Shown here one piece after another: positions 1-8,951 of a stretch of 64,000 nucleotides of DNA (position 1 is the first letter of the stretch; every line of letters starts with the position of its first letter). Below the pieces are notes generated by a model. It was not told where the DNA came from and made no database searches. It saw only the letters and a program-made list of their open reading frames with translations. The stretch is from Corynebacterium oculi. GTDB taxonomy: Bacteria; Actinomycetota; Actinomycetes; Mycobacteriales; Mycobacteriaceae. The translations under genes were made by a program, and so were the position numbers. The stretch spans positions 762,294-826,293 of the forward strand of contig NZ_LKST01000001.1 of the NCBI RefSeq assembly GCF_001412105.1, read 5' to 3'.

Positions 1-2
1 GC

Positions 3-998
3 GCGGAAATGGCTTACTTCGTGGGGGCCTGGGCCAGCACCCACGAGCGGTTCAGCGCACTGGTGATCCCCGCCCAGGGTGCGCCCGCGCTCATCGCCCC
101 CAAGGCGGACATCGCGGACTTTCACCCCGAGGCGCTGACGGAACTGGGTGTTACCGCGCGAGGCTGGGCCGACGGCGAAGATCCCTACGCCCTGGTTTCC
201 CTCCCCGGAGGGGGAACCATCGGGCTGGGCGAATCGCTCACCTCCGCCCACATACTTGCCCTGCAAGCGCGTTTTCCCGGTTCGCCCATGGTTCTGGCCG
301 CCACGGCGCTGCGCAGCCTCGTCATGAGCAAGGATGCCGCAGAGATCGCGCAACTGCGCGACGCCGCCCAGGCTATCGACGCCGTCCATGCCCGCGTCCC
401 CGGCCTGCTCCGGGCGGGCCGCACCGAGGCAGAGGTGGCCGCCGACCTGCGCGAGTTGATCCTCCGGGAGCATGACTCCGTGGACTTCATCATCGTGGGC
501 TCCGGGCCCCACGGCGCAAACCCGCATCATTCCTTCTCCGACCGGGTGCTGCGCGCCGGGGAGATGGTGGTGGTGGACATCGGAGGCACCTATGGGGTGG
601 GGTACCACTCCGATTGCACCCGCACCTACATCGTGGACGGCCCAGGGGAGGAGCCGGAGATGTACCGGGTGCTGCGCGAGGCCCAGGAGGCCGCCTGCCG
701 GGCCGTGCGCCCCGGAGTAACAGCCGCGCAGGTGGACGAGGCCGCCCGCGCGATCATCGAGGCGGCGGGCTACGGCGCGGAGTTCTTCCACCGCACCGGC
801 CACGGCATCGGACTATCCACCCACGAGGAGCCCTTCATCATGGCGGGCAATGACCTGGTCATTGAGGAGGGCATGGCCTTTTCCGTGGAGCCGGGGATCT
901 ACCTTGAGTGCGATTGCGGGGCGCGGATCGAGGACATCGTGGTGGTCACCGCCCAGGGCTGCGAGCGGCTCAATACCCAGCCGAGGGAGCTGCGATGA
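3..998 (+). CDS. pepQ: Xaa-Pro dipeptidase/aminopeptidase, M24 family (5' end missing)
   Basis: Dinuclear-metal peptidase that splits Xaa-Pro bonds. Counting from the first Met at position 9, the C-terminal pita-bread fold is complete: metal ligands Asp190 (VVDIGG), Asp202 (HSDCTRTY), His265 (HRTGHGIG), Glu294 (SVEPG) and Glu308 (RIEDI). Family members are about 360-380 residues and only about 331 are visible. The frame is open to the window edge, so the true start lies outside. The stop overlaps the ATG of the next gene (ATGA), which suggests translational coupling. Cytoplasmic, probably in the turnover of proline-containing peptides. The family call is firm; the choice between dipeptidase and aminopeptidase is not. 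Confidence 0.9.
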   Translation, partial: AEMAYFVGAWASTHERFSALVIPAQGAPALIAPKADIADFHPEALTELGVTARGWADGEDPYALVSLPGGGTIGLGESLTSAHILALQARFPGSPMVLAATALRSLVMSKDAAEIAQLRDAAQAIDAVHARVPGLLRAGRTEAEVAADLRELILREHDSVDFIIVGSGPHGANPHHSFSDRVLRAGEMVVVDIGGTYGVGYHSDCTRTYIVDGPGEEPEMYRVLREAQEAACRAVRPGVTAAQVDEAARAIIEAAGYGAEFFHRTGHGIGLSTHEEPFIMAGNDLVIEEGMAFSVEPGIYLECDCGARIEDIVVVTAQGCERLNTQPRELR

Positions 999-1717
999 GC
1001 GGTGCGCTCTTGGTTTTGGGCGCCACCAGCGAGATCGGCGGTGAACTGGCTGCGCGGTTGTGCGCGGGCCGTCGCGTGGTTCTCGCCGCCCACCGCCCGG
1101 TGGCGGCCCAGCAGCTGCTAGACGCCGGGGCGCGCGGCGTGGACACGCTCTTTTTCGACGCCGCCGACCTCGCCGCCCAGCGTTCCGTGATCGAGGAGGC
1201 CGCCCGCCTGGCCGGTCCGCCCGAGATCGCCCTGGTGTGCTTTGGGATCCTGGGCGAACAAGACCTGGCGGAAAAAGACGAGCGGCACGCGGCGCGGATC
1301 GCCACAGTAGATTACACCGCTCAGGTGGTGGCGCTCACCGTTCTCACCGAGGTGATGGAGCGCGGCACCCTAGTGGCCTTTTCCTCCATCGCGGGTTGGC
1401 GGGCCCGGCGCGCCAATTACGTCTACGGCTCCACCAAGGCCGGGTTGGACGCCTTTTGCCAGGGGCTTAGCGATCGTCTCCACGGCGGCCCGCTGCGGCT
1501 GGTCACCGCCCGGCCGGGATTTGTGATCGGCCGCATGACCGAGGGAATGCGTCCGGCGCCGATGTCCGTGTATCCGCACCAGGTGGCCGAGGCGGTGGCG
1601 GCGGAGATAGCCCGGGGAGGCGGTAGCCGCACCCTGTGGATCCCCGGGCGGCTGCGCTTCCTGGCCTACCTCATGCGGCTGGTGCCCCACCCCTTGTGGC
1701 GTAGAATGCCCCGGTAA
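995..1717 (+). CDS. Short-chain dehydrogenase/reductase (SDR)
   Basis: 240-residue NAD(P)-dependent oxidoreductase. The nucleotide-binding glycine motif GATSEIG is at residues 9-15, the catalytic Ser at about 130-131 and the YxxxK pair at Tyr144/Lys148. The shape resembles actinobacterial SDRs of the DprE2 type (decaprenylphosphoryl-ketoarabinose reductase), but the dedicated dprE2 gene normally sits beside dprE1, so this is better treated as a paralogue of unknown substrate. The ATG overlaps the pepQ stop. cobK follows after a strong ribosome-binding site that overlaps this gene's stop, so the three genes look like one transcript. Confidence 0.85.
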   Translation: MSGALLVLGATSEIGGELAARLCAGRRVVLAAHRPVAAQQLLDAGARGVDTLFFDAADLAAQRSVIEEAARLAGPPEIALVCFGILGEQDLAEKDERHAARIATVDYTAQVVALTVLTEVMERGTLVAFSSIAGWRARRANYVYGSTKAGLDAFCQGLSDRLHGGPLRLVTARPGFVIGRMTEGMRPAPMSVYPHQVAEAVAAEIARGGGSRTLWIPGRLRFLAYLMRLVPHPLWRRMPR

Positions 1718-1735
1718 AAGGAGGTTGTGGAAGAT

Positions 1736-2398
1736 ATGCGTATGCGTGTGCTGGTCATTAGCGGCGCCGCGGGCTTTTCCGGCGTGGTGCAGGCCCTCAA
1801 TGCGGCGGGCTGGGAGGTCACCACGGCGCTTCCCGCCAGCCCTGCGGAATTGGCCGCCCTGGTGGTGCGCAAGCGGATTGAGGCCGTGGTGGACGCCACG
1901 CATCCCTTTGATCCGGCGCACGCCGATATTGCCGAGGCCGCCCACGCCACCGGCGTGGCCCTGGTGGTGTATTCCCCCCGGCGCTGGGAGATTACCCCGG
2001 TGGTGGAGGCTTCCTCCGCCGCCGAGGCCGCCGCCTGGGCGCGCCTGCACTGGCATCACATTCTGGTGGACACGGAGGGGGTGGATGCCGCCCCCGCGCT
2101 GAAGGCGGATTCCGATAACCTCTACGTGCTACGCCAGGAGCAGCGTCCTCGGCGCGGCGAGGCCCCAGCGCGGCACCGGGTGCTGCCGCCCCGCGTCGGC
2201 GATCTGGCGCAGGAGAAAAAGCTCATGCGGGATCACCAGATTGATGGGATCATTCTCAGCGATACCGGCCGCCCCGACCTCGCCGCCACGGTGGCGGCCG
2301 CGGCGGCCCTGGGAATCCCGGTGGCGCTGATTACCCGCCCCGCCCTGGGCGCGGCGGTGGTGGCGGATACTCCGCAGGGCGTGGTCACGGCGATATAG
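1736..2398 (+). CDS. cobK: Precorrin-6A reductase-like protein CobK
   Basis: 220-residue protein with the CobK/CbiJ signature VVDATHPFDP near residues 52-61 and a C-terminal SDTGRPDL segment. CobK reduces precorrin-6A in aerobic cobalamin synthesis. The start is chosen at ATG 1736 because AAAAGGAGG (1716-1724) lies 11 nt upstream; the GTG at 1727 is too close and the ATG at 1742 rather far. No other cob gene is visible, so the pathway may be elsewhere or the gene may be a leftover. It is divergent and short for the family, so the substrate is inferred only. Confidence 0.72.
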   Translation: MRMRVLVISGAAGFSGVVQALNAAGWEVTTALPASPAELAALVVRKRIEAVVDATHPFDPAHADIAEAAHATGVALVVYSPRRWEITPVVEASSAAEAAAWARLHWHHILVDTEGVDAAPALKADSDNLYVLRQEQRPRRGEAPARHRVLPPRVGDLAQEKKLMRDHQIDGIILSDTGRPDLAATVAAAAALGIPVALITRPALGAAVVADTPQGVVTAI

Positions 2399-2411
2399 GT
2401 AGATTGGTGGG

Positions 2412-2897
2412 GTGCCACTTTTTCTTGCTGTACCTTATATCCTCACCGAGGCCCTGACCTTTTGGGCCGTGGCCCACCTCATCGGCGTGGGCTGGGCTTT
2501 GTTGGCCCTGATCCTGGTGTTCTTCGGGGGGCTTTTCCTGGCCACCTATCAGATGCGTTCCATCGCCGTTTCCGCCGCGAGCGGGCGGCTGCGCCCGGGG
2601 GAGGCGATAGGAAACTATGGCCTGATCGCCACGGGTGCCGTGCTGGTAGCGCTGCCCGGCTTTGCCACGGCGCTTCTGGGCCTGCTGCTGATCCTTCCGC
2701 CCACGCGTTCCCTGATAAGGCGCAGCCTGGCCAAGAAGCTGCGTGCCCGGATCGAGGAGGCCGGAATGCGCAGCTTCGAGCGCGTCAATGCCTACCGCCA
2801 GCGCACCAGCTATGGTTCTTTCGCCGGGGGAGAGGTCATCGATGAGGAGGAAGTCCAGCGGGGGAGCCGCGACGTCAAGCCGGAGGACTTCCGCTAG
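2412..2897 (+). CDS. fxsA: FxsA family cytoplasmic membrane protein
   Basis: 161-residue membrane protein with about three hydrophobic helices in the first 100 residues. It has the FxsA pattern: an N-terminal helix starting EALTFWAVAHLIG, a central GLIATGAVLVALPGFATALLGLLLILPPTR segment (given here in outline only), and a charged C-terminal tail ending EEEVQRGSRDVKPEDFR. In E. coli FxsA relieves phage F-exclusion; its role in actinobacteria is unknown. The start is GTG 2412, after a weak GGTGGGG. Its stop is followed directly by the ATG of lnt. The order fxsA-lnt-ppm1 matches mycobacteria. Confidence 0.85.
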   Translation: MPLFLAVPYILTEALTFWAVAHLIGVGWALLALILVFFGGLFLATYQMRSIAVSAASGRLRPGEAIGNYGLIATGAVLVALPGFATALLGLLLILPPTRSLIRRSLAKKLRARIEEAGMRSFERVNAYRQRTSYGSFAGGEVIDEEEVQRGSRDVKPEDFR

Positions 2898-4349
2898 ATG
2901 TGGTGGCGGCTGGCGGCCGCGGCGGCCTCGGGCCTGCTGGTCTTTGCCTCCTATGAGCCGCTGGGGTGGTGGCCCGCGGGGGTCATCGGCCTGGGGCTTT
3001 TGTATTACGCCCTCCAGCACGCTCGGAGCCTGCGCGAGGGGGCGATCTTGGGCTTCGTGCAGGCGCTGTGCCTTTTCCTGCTGCTGCTCCCGTGGATCGG
3101 GGAGTTCGTGGGCGCACCGCCCTATATCGCGCTGAGCGTGGTGCTGGCGCTCTTTGGCATCCTCACCGGCCTGGGCGGCGTGGCGTTGCGGCGCGGGAGC
3201 CTGCTGCTTTTTCCCGCCTGGTGGGTGGCGGTGGAGTACGCACGCTCCTCCTGGCCCTTCGGTGGTTTCGCCTGGGTGCGTCTGGCCTGGGGGCAGGTCG
3301 ATGGGCCGCTGGCGCACCTGGCTTTTCTCGGCGGGCCGGCGCTGGTGACCTTCGGCGCGGCGTTGACGGGGTGCGCGCTGTATCGACTGCGGGCGCAGCC
3401 CCGCCTGGCGGCCCTGTGTCTCCTCGTCCCGCTGGGGGTGGGCGTCGGGGTCGCCCAATGGCCCCGGCCGGTGGATACCGGCGAGGTGCGCGTGGCGGCG
3501 ATCCAGGGCAACGTGCCCCGCATGGGTCTTGACTTTAATGCCCAGCGCCGCGCCGTGTTGGCCAATCACGTGCGGGAGACCGAGAAATTGGCCGAACCCG
3601 TAGACCTGGTGATCTGGCCGGAAAACGCCGCCGACGTCAACCCACTCACCGACGCCCGCGCCCGCGAACTCGTGGATCGGGCGGTGGCCGCCGCCCAGGC
3701 TCCCGTGCTGGTGGGCACCCTCACCGCCGACGAGGCGGGCCCGCACAACACCATGATGGTGTTCGATCCCGCAACCGGGCCGGGGGAATACCACCACAAG
3801 AAGTTCCTCCAGCCCTTCGGGGAGACCATGCCGCTGCGCTCCCTGCTGCGGCACGTGTCCCCCTATGTGGATCGCGCCGGGGATTTTCAGCCGGGCATCG
3901 GCACCGGGGTGGTACACGCCGGTGGGGTCGCCCTGGGGGTGGCCACCTGCTATGAGGTGATCTTTGATGAGGCGTATCGCTCCGCTGTGGCCCACGGCGC
4001 GCAGCTTTTAACCACGCCCACCAACAACGCCACCTTTGGGTTCACGGACATGTCCTACCAGCAACTAGCCATGAGTCGCCTGCGCGCCATCGAGACCGAT
4101 CGTGCAGTGGTGGTGGCGGCCACCTCCGGGGTATCGGCCATCGTGGCCCCGGATGGGGAGGTGCGCTCCCGGACGGGTATCTTCGAGGCCGCCACGCTCG
4201 TCGATACCCTGCCCCTGCGCGATTCCGTGACTCCCGCCGTGCGATTCGGTTTCTGGGTCCAAGCCGGCATCGCTATCATGGGAACACTAGGCACGCTCAG
4301 TATGCTCGTTGCCTTGTGGCGCCGACGCTCATCCTCACCCCGTTCATAA
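2898..4349 (+). CDS. lnt: Apolipoprotein N-acyltransferase
   Basis: 483-residue integral membrane enzyme that adds the third acyl chain to the N-terminal cysteine of lipoproteins. An N-terminal block of 6-7 membrane helices is followed by a nitrilase domain with the Glu-Lys-Cys triad visible in VIWPENAADV, YHHKKFLQPFGE and GVATCYEVIFDEAY. A final helix near the C terminus is present. In M. tuberculosis this domain is fused to Ppm1; here the two are separate genes 10 bp apart, as in other corynebacteria. The ATG directly abuts the fxsA stop. Confidence 0.94.
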   Translation: MWWRLAAAAASGLLVFASYEPLGWWPAGVIGLGLLYYALQHARSLREGAILGFVQALCLFLLLLPWIGEFVGAPPYIALSVVLALFGILTGLGGVALRRGSLLLFPAWWVAVEYARSSWPFGGFAWVRLAWGQVDGPLAHLAFLGGPALVTFGAALTGCALYRLRAQPRLAALCLLVPLGVGVGVAQWPRPVDTGEVRVAAIQGNVPRMGLDFNAQRRAVLANHVRETEKLAEPVDLVIWPENAADVNPLTDARARELVDRAVAAAQAPVLVGTLTADEAGPHNTMMVFDPATGPGEYHHKKFLQPFGETMPLRSLLRHVSPYVDRAGDFQPGIGTGVVHAGGVALGVATCYEVIFDEAYRSAVAHGAQLLTTPTNNATFGFTDMSYQQLAMSRLRAIETDRAVVVAATSGVSAIVAPDGEVRSRTGIFEAATLVDTLPLRDSVTPAVRFGFWVQAGIAIMGTLGTLSMLVALWRRRSSSPRS

Positions 4350-4359
4350 GGAGTAACCC

Positions 4360-5163
4360 GTGGCTCGTCCCAGCGATGCAACGCTCGTCATCATTCCTAC
4401 CTATAACGAGCTGGAGAACCTTCCGCTCATCGTCGGACGGGTTCGCGCCGCAGCCCCCGAGGTCGACGTGCTCATCGTGGACGATCACAGCCCCGACGGC
4501 ACAGGGGAGAAGGCCGACGCGCTTTCCGCCGAGGATCCCCAGGTGCATGTGCTTCACCGCGCCGGGAAGGGCGGCCTGTGCGGGGCCTATGTGGCGGGCT
4601 TTCAGTGGGGCCTAGAGCGAGGCTATACCGTGCTGTGCGAGATGGACGCGGACGGTTCCCACGCCCCGGAGCAGCTGCGCCTGCTCTTGCAGGAGATCGA
4701 CGCCGGGGCCGATCTGGTGATCGGCTCCCGGTACATCACCGGCGGCCGCGTGGTGAACTGGCCGATGAAGCGCTGGCTGCTCTCCAAGGCTGGCAACATG
4801 TACATCTCCGTGGCCCTGGGCGCTGGCCTCTCCGACATGACCGCCGGGTACCGGGCCTACCGCCGCGAGGTGATCGAGGCGATGAACCTTGAGGAGCTGG
4901 CTCAGGCGGGCTACATCTTCCAGGTGGATCTGGCGTGGCGGGCCGTGGAGGAGGGGCATGACGTGCGCGAGGTGCCCATCACCTTCACCGAGCGCGAGAT
5001 CGGGGAGTCCAAGCTGGACGGCAGTTTTGTCAAAGACAGCCTGGTGCAGGTCACCAAGTGGGGCCTGGCTCACCGCGGCGAGCAGGTGCGCAACCTGTAC
5101 GCGGAAACCAGCAAGATCATCGGCCACGAGGTAGCGCGCTTCCGCCGCAAGCACCGGATTTAG
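4360..5163 (+). CDS. ppm1: Polyprenol monophosphomannose synthase
   Basis: 267-residue GT2 glycosyltransferase of the DPM1 type. It makes polyprenyl-phosphomannose from GDP-mannose for lipomannan, lipoarabinomannan and protein O-mannosylation. Visible motifs are [26 protein letters not shown], a DAD motif in [22 protein letters not shown] and [12 protein letters not shown]. The start is GTG 4360 with AAGGAG (4348-4353) overlapping the lnt stop. No C-terminal membrane segments are seen, so it probably works with Lnt/PpmN at the membrane. Family length is normal. Confidence 0.94.
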   Translation: MARPSDATLVIIPTYNELENLPLIVGRVRAAAPEVDVLIVDDHSPDGTGEKADALSAEDPQVHVLHRAGKGGLCGAYVAGFQWGLERGYTVLCEMDADGSHAPEQLRLLLQEIDAGADLVIGSRYITGGRVVNWPMKRWLLSKAGNMYISVALGAGLSDMTAGYRAYRREVIEAMNLEELAQAGYIFQVDLAWRAVEEGHDVREVPITFTEREIGESKLDGSFVKDSLVQVTKWGLAHRGEQVRNLYAETSKIIGHEVARFRRKHRI

Positions 5164-5206
5164 TCCCTCAAAACGGCCCGCGAGGTACTTGGCTCACACT
5201 ATTATC

Positions 5207-5237
5207 AGGTCTATCCCACAACCTGTGGGGTAGACCT
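5207..5237. terminator. 14-bp hairpin between ppm1 and the opp operon
   Basis: Inverted repeat AGGTCTATCCCACA / TGTGGGGTAGACCT with a 3-nt loop and a single mismatch that would be a G-U pair in RNA. No T-tract follows. It lies 43 bp after ppm1 and 20 bp before oppB, so it could be a U-less terminator of the lnt-ppm1 transcript or an operator or attenuator for the transporter operon. Confidence 0.6.
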
Positions 5238-5256
5238 TCTAGATAGGTGGAGGGCT

Positions 5257-6240
5257 ATGGCTAAGTATCTCGTCCGTAAAACGATCAGCTGGCTGGTCGT
5301 GATTTTTCTCGCCACGAACCTGGCGTATCTCCTGGCGGCCACGTTCCTCGATCCTCGTTCTAACTACGTGGGCAGGCGGCCTCCGCTTTCCTCCGAGCAG
5401 ATCGCGGACATTCTCACCCCGCTCAATCTCAATCCCGATGCCTCGCTCGCGCATCGCTGGTGGATCTGGATCAAGGGTATTTTCCTGCGCTGGGACTGGG
5501 GAGCCTCCCCGGTGGGGGACGCCGTGAACGATCAGATCGGCCCCCGCATGTTGGTCTCCGCGCAACTCCTGTTGCTGGCCACGCTTTTGTCCGTGGTGAT
5601 GGGCGTGGCAGTGGGGGTGTACACCGCCTCGCGCCAGTATCAGCGCGGCGATCGCCTGTGGCAGGGGACGTCCATCATCTTGATGAACACGCACGTGGTG
5701 GTGGCCTCCCTGGTGGTGGTCAGCGCCGGCCTGTGGGTCAACAAGGTCACCGGCCTGCGCATCTTCTATGTCACGGGGGCGTCCTCGCCGGATGTGGTGG
5801 GGTTCTTTCCCCGGCTGCTCAACGCGGGGCAGCACCTGCTGCTGCCCACCATCGCCCTGGTGGCCATCTCCTATGCCGGGTACCACATGATGCAGCGCAG
5901 CCTGTTGCTGGATAACATCTCCGCTGATTATGTGCGCACGGCTCGCGCCAAGGGGCTCACGCGGAATCAGGCGGTGCGCAGGCACGCGCTGCGTACCTCC
6001 ATCATTCCCGTGGCCACCTCGGTGGCGTTTTCCATTCCCGGTATCTTCACGGGCGCGGTGATGACGGAGCAGATCTTTGCCTGGAATGGCATGGGCCAGT
6101 ACTTTATTCAGACCATTAGCCGCAATGATGTCCACGGGGCCACGGCAGTGGCCGCCTTTAGCGCGCTCATGGTGGGCATCTCCGCCGTGCTTTCGGATTT
6201 CTTTGTGGTGATTCTCGATCCTCGGGTGCGGGTGAGTTAA
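5257..6240 (+). CDS. oppB: Oligopeptide ABC transporter permease, OppB/DppB type
   Basis: 327-residue membrane permease of the binding-protein-dependent (BPD_transp_1) family. An N-terminal helix is followed by a periplasmic loop and five further helices. The EAA loop that docks on the ATPase is visible in DYVRTARAKGLTRNQAVRRHALR at about residues 224-246. The start ATG follows AGGTGGAGGG. The next gene starts at the base after the stop. The gene itself is intact, although the ATPase and binding-protein genes downstream are broken. Confidence 0.9.
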   Translation: MAKYLVRKTISWLVVIFLATNLAYLLAATFLDPRSNYVGRRPPLSSEQIADILTPLNLNPDASLAHRWWIWIKGIFLRWDWGASPVGDAVNDQIGPRMLVSAQLLLLATLLSVVMGVAVGVYTASRQYQRGDRLWQGTSIILMNTHVVVASLVVVSAGLWVNKVTGLRIFYVTGASSPDVVGFFPRLLNAGQHLLLPTIALVAISYAGYHMMQRSLLLDNISADYVRTARAKGLTRNQAVRRHALRTSIIPVATSVAFSIPGIFTGAVMTEQIFAWNGMGQYFIQTISRNDVHGATAVAAFSALMVGISAVLSDFFVVILDPRVRVS

Positions 6241-7092
6241 ATGGATAAGCTGCGTTTATATACTCGCCGTTACTTCCGCAACCGCATGGCGGTGTTGGGT
6301 TTGTTCATCTTCCTCGCGCTCGTCGCTTTGGCCGCGTTCGGTCCCTTCGCGGCGCAGTGGGCGTACGATGACCCCGATTTCCGCCATCTTTCCACCCCAC
6401 CTGGTTCCCTGCATTGGTTTGGCACCGATGATGCGGGCCATGATCTCTTTGCCCAAACGGTGCATGGCCTTGGCCGTTCCCTGATTATCGCGGTGAGCGT
6501 CTCCACCGCCACCTCCGTGTTGTCCGCGCTCATTGGGGTGGGTGCCGCCCTCTACGGCGGCATGGCCGAGCGGGTCATCTTGATCCTGATTCACTTCCTG
6601 CTGGCCATTCCCACGTTCTTGCTCATCTCTTTGCTTGTTTCTGATTCCGGTGGTGATTGGAAGGTCCTCATCGTGGTGCTCATCGCCTTCGGTTGGATGT
6701 ATCCGGCCCGGGTGATCTGGTCGCTGGCGTTGAGCATTAAGGAGAACGATTATGTGCGGGCGGCCAGGTACATGGGGGTCTCCCGCGCCCGCACCGTGGT
6801 GCGGCACATCATTCCCAATATCGGATCGCTCATCATCATTCAGTTCACCCTGGGGATCGTAGTCACCATCGGCTCTGAGACGGCGCTGTCCTTCCTCGGG
6901 CTGGGCGTGCAGCCGCCCGATGTTTCCTTGGGCACCCTGCTCTCGGTGGGGGCCGCCGGCATCGAGTCCGCGCCCTGGCAGTTCTATATTCCGGCGCTCA
7001 CCCTCACCCTGCTCACCGTGTCCATGGCCTTCATCGCCGACGGCCTGCGCGATGCCCTCGATCCTCATTCTCAGTCTGGAGGCCGAGCATGA
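6241..7092 (+). CDS. oppC: Oligopeptide ABC transporter permease, OppC/DppC type
   Basis: 283-residue partner permease. It has the OppC N-terminal segment, the FGTDDAGHD motif after helix 1 and the EAA loop DYVRAARYMGVSRARTVVRHIIPN at about residues 170-193. Family length is normal (about 280-300). It starts directly after oppB and overlaps the ATPase gene by 4 bp (ATGA), so the operon layout is intact. With the next two genes disrupted, this permease probably no longer works in a complete transporter unless an ATPase from another locus serves it. Confidence 0.9.
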   Translation: MDKLRLYTRRYFRNRMAVLGLFIFLALVALAAFGPFAAQWAYDDPDFRHLSTPPGSLHWFGTDDAGHDLFAQTVHGLGRSLIIAVSVSTATSVLSALIGVGAALYGGMAERVILILIHFLLAIPTFLLISLLVSDSGGDWKVLIVVLIAFGWMYPARVIWSLALSIKENDYVRAARYMGVSRARTVVRHIIPNIGSLIIIQFTLGIVVTIGSETALSFLGLGVQPPDVSLGTLLSVGAAGIESAPWQFYIPALTLTLLTVSMAFIADGLRDALDPHSQSGGRA

Positions 7093-8947
7093 ATCACCCC
7101 GTTCTTTCCGTGTCGGATCTTCGCGTTACCTTTCCCTCCGAATCCGGGCTCGTCCAGGCGGTGCGCGGCGTTTCCTTCGATCTCGCTGCCGGGCGCACGC
7201 TGGGGATCGTGGGGGAGTCCGGTTCCGGCAAGTCCGTGACCTCCATGTCCATCATGGGGCTATTGCCGGACTACGCCAGCGTCACGGGTTCCGTGCTTTT
7301 CCAGGGTGAGGAACTCCTGGGCAAGACGGATAAGGAGATGTCCACGATCCGCGGCCAAGGGATCGGCATGGTGTTCCAGTATCCTCTCTCCGCGCTCACC
7401 CCGGTGTTCGATGTGGGGGCACAGCTGGTGGAGGCCATCAGGATTCACCAGCGGGTCAGCGTCAAGCAGGCGCGTACCCAGGCCATAGAACTCCTCGACC
7501 TGGTGGGGATCCCCGAGCCGCACAAGCACATCAAGTTCTTTCCGCACCAGTTCTCCGGGGGTATGCGTCAGCGCGTGGTGATCGCCATGGCCATCGCCAA
7601 TAATCCCACGGTGCTCATCGCGGATGAGCCCACCACCGCGCTCGACGTCACCATCCAGGCGCAGATCCTCGACGTCCTCAAGGTGGCCCAGCGGGAAACC
7701 GGGGCCGCCACCATCATGATTACCCATGACATGGGCGTGGTGGCGGACGAGGTACTGGTGATGTACGCGGGCGCCCCCGTCGAGCACGGAAGCGTCGAAA
7801 GCATTTTCCGCCGGCCCCGCATGCCCTATACGGTGGGGCTGCTTGGTTCCACCCCGCGTATCGACGTCGCTAGCCACGAGCCGCTCACCCCCATCCAGGG
7901 TTCCCCGCCCACGCTGATCGACCTTTCCTCGCAATGCCAGTTTGCGCCGCGCTGCCCCGTGGCGCTACCGGAGTGCACCCGCGCCGAGCCACCGCTGCTC
8001 CCGGTGGCGGATCACCACCGCGCGGCGTGCATCCGCTCGGCGGAGATCCGGGGAGGAACCATCGGAGGGAAGCCCATGTACCCCACCCCGGCGCAGGAAG
8101 AGGACATTTTGCGCGATATTCCCCGGGATCGGCGCGAAACGGTCCTGGAGGTAAACAACCTCACCAAGAGTTATCCCATCATCAAGGGGGCGGTGCTCAA
8201 ACGCAGGTGGGCACCAAGCAGGCCATCAAGAATCTCTCCTTTGAGGTTAAGCAGGGAGAATGCTTTGCCATCGTGGGGGAATCCGGCTCGGGTAAAACCA
8301 CCACGCTCACGGAGATCATGAACCTCATGCCCGCGCCGGAATCGACCATCAAGCTCCACGGCAGGGATGTTTCCGCGTTGAGCCCGCAGGAGCGCAAGGC
8401 CGCTCGGCGCGATATTCAGATCGTTTTCCAGGATCCACTGAGTTCCCTCAACCCACGCATGACGGTGCGGGAGATCATCGCGGAACCCCTTTCCGCGCTG
8501 GGGTACTCCGGAAACATTCCCGAGCGGGTGCGCGAGCTGATGGGGCTCGTGCAGCTGGGGGAGCATCAGCAGGACAGATTCCCCAGCCATTTCTCCGGAG
8601 GGCAGCGCCAGCGCATCGGGTTGGCCCGCGCCCTGGCCACCAATCCCTCGCTCATCGTGCTTGACGAGCCCGTCTCGGCACTGGACGTATCCGTCCAGGC
8701 CGGAATCATCAACCTGTTGGATAATCTCCGCCGCAAACTCGGCCTTTCCTATATCTTCGTCTCCCACGACCTATCCGTGGTGCGGCATATCTCCGATCGC
8801 GTGGCCGTCATGCGCGCCGGGGAGTTCGTGGAGGTGGGGGAGACCGATGAGATTTTTACCACGGCCCGCCACCCGTACACCCGCGCCCTCCTTTCGGCCA
8901 TTCCTATTCCCGATCCCGGCGCGCAGCAGACCCGCAAGGAGGAATAA
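7089..8947 (+). pseudogene. oppDF: Fused OppD-OppF transporter ATPase, frameshifted
   Basis: Two ABC ATPase domains normally joined in one 619-residue protein. Domain 1 (7089 to about 8050) has Walker A GESGSGKS, signature FSGGMRQR, Walker [13 protein letters not shown] and the OppD C-terminal cysteine motif CQFAPRCP. Domain 2 (from about 8205) has GESGSGKTT, FSGGQRQRIGLARAL and LIVLDEPVSALD. The reading frame changes at about 8204-8210: the text before reads KGAVLKRR and the second frame continues VGTKQAIKNLSFEVKQ. Adding one base there restores a single frame, and the total length (1859 bp) fits a one-base loss. There is no slippery heptamer, so programmed frameshifting is unlikely. Domain 1 plus a wrong tail (410 residues) could still be made. 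Confidence 0.88.
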
Positions 8948-8951
8948 GCTC

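Noticed and set aside
2385..3995. 536-residue open frame on minus, opposite lnt
   Set aside because: Mirror of codon bias in a GC-rich gene; rich in Gly, His, Gln and Pro; no domain; fully antisense to lnt.
8190..8215. Programmed frameshift in oppDF
   Set aside because: No slippery heptamer or stimulatory stem evident; two other genes nearby are broken as well, so damage is simpler.
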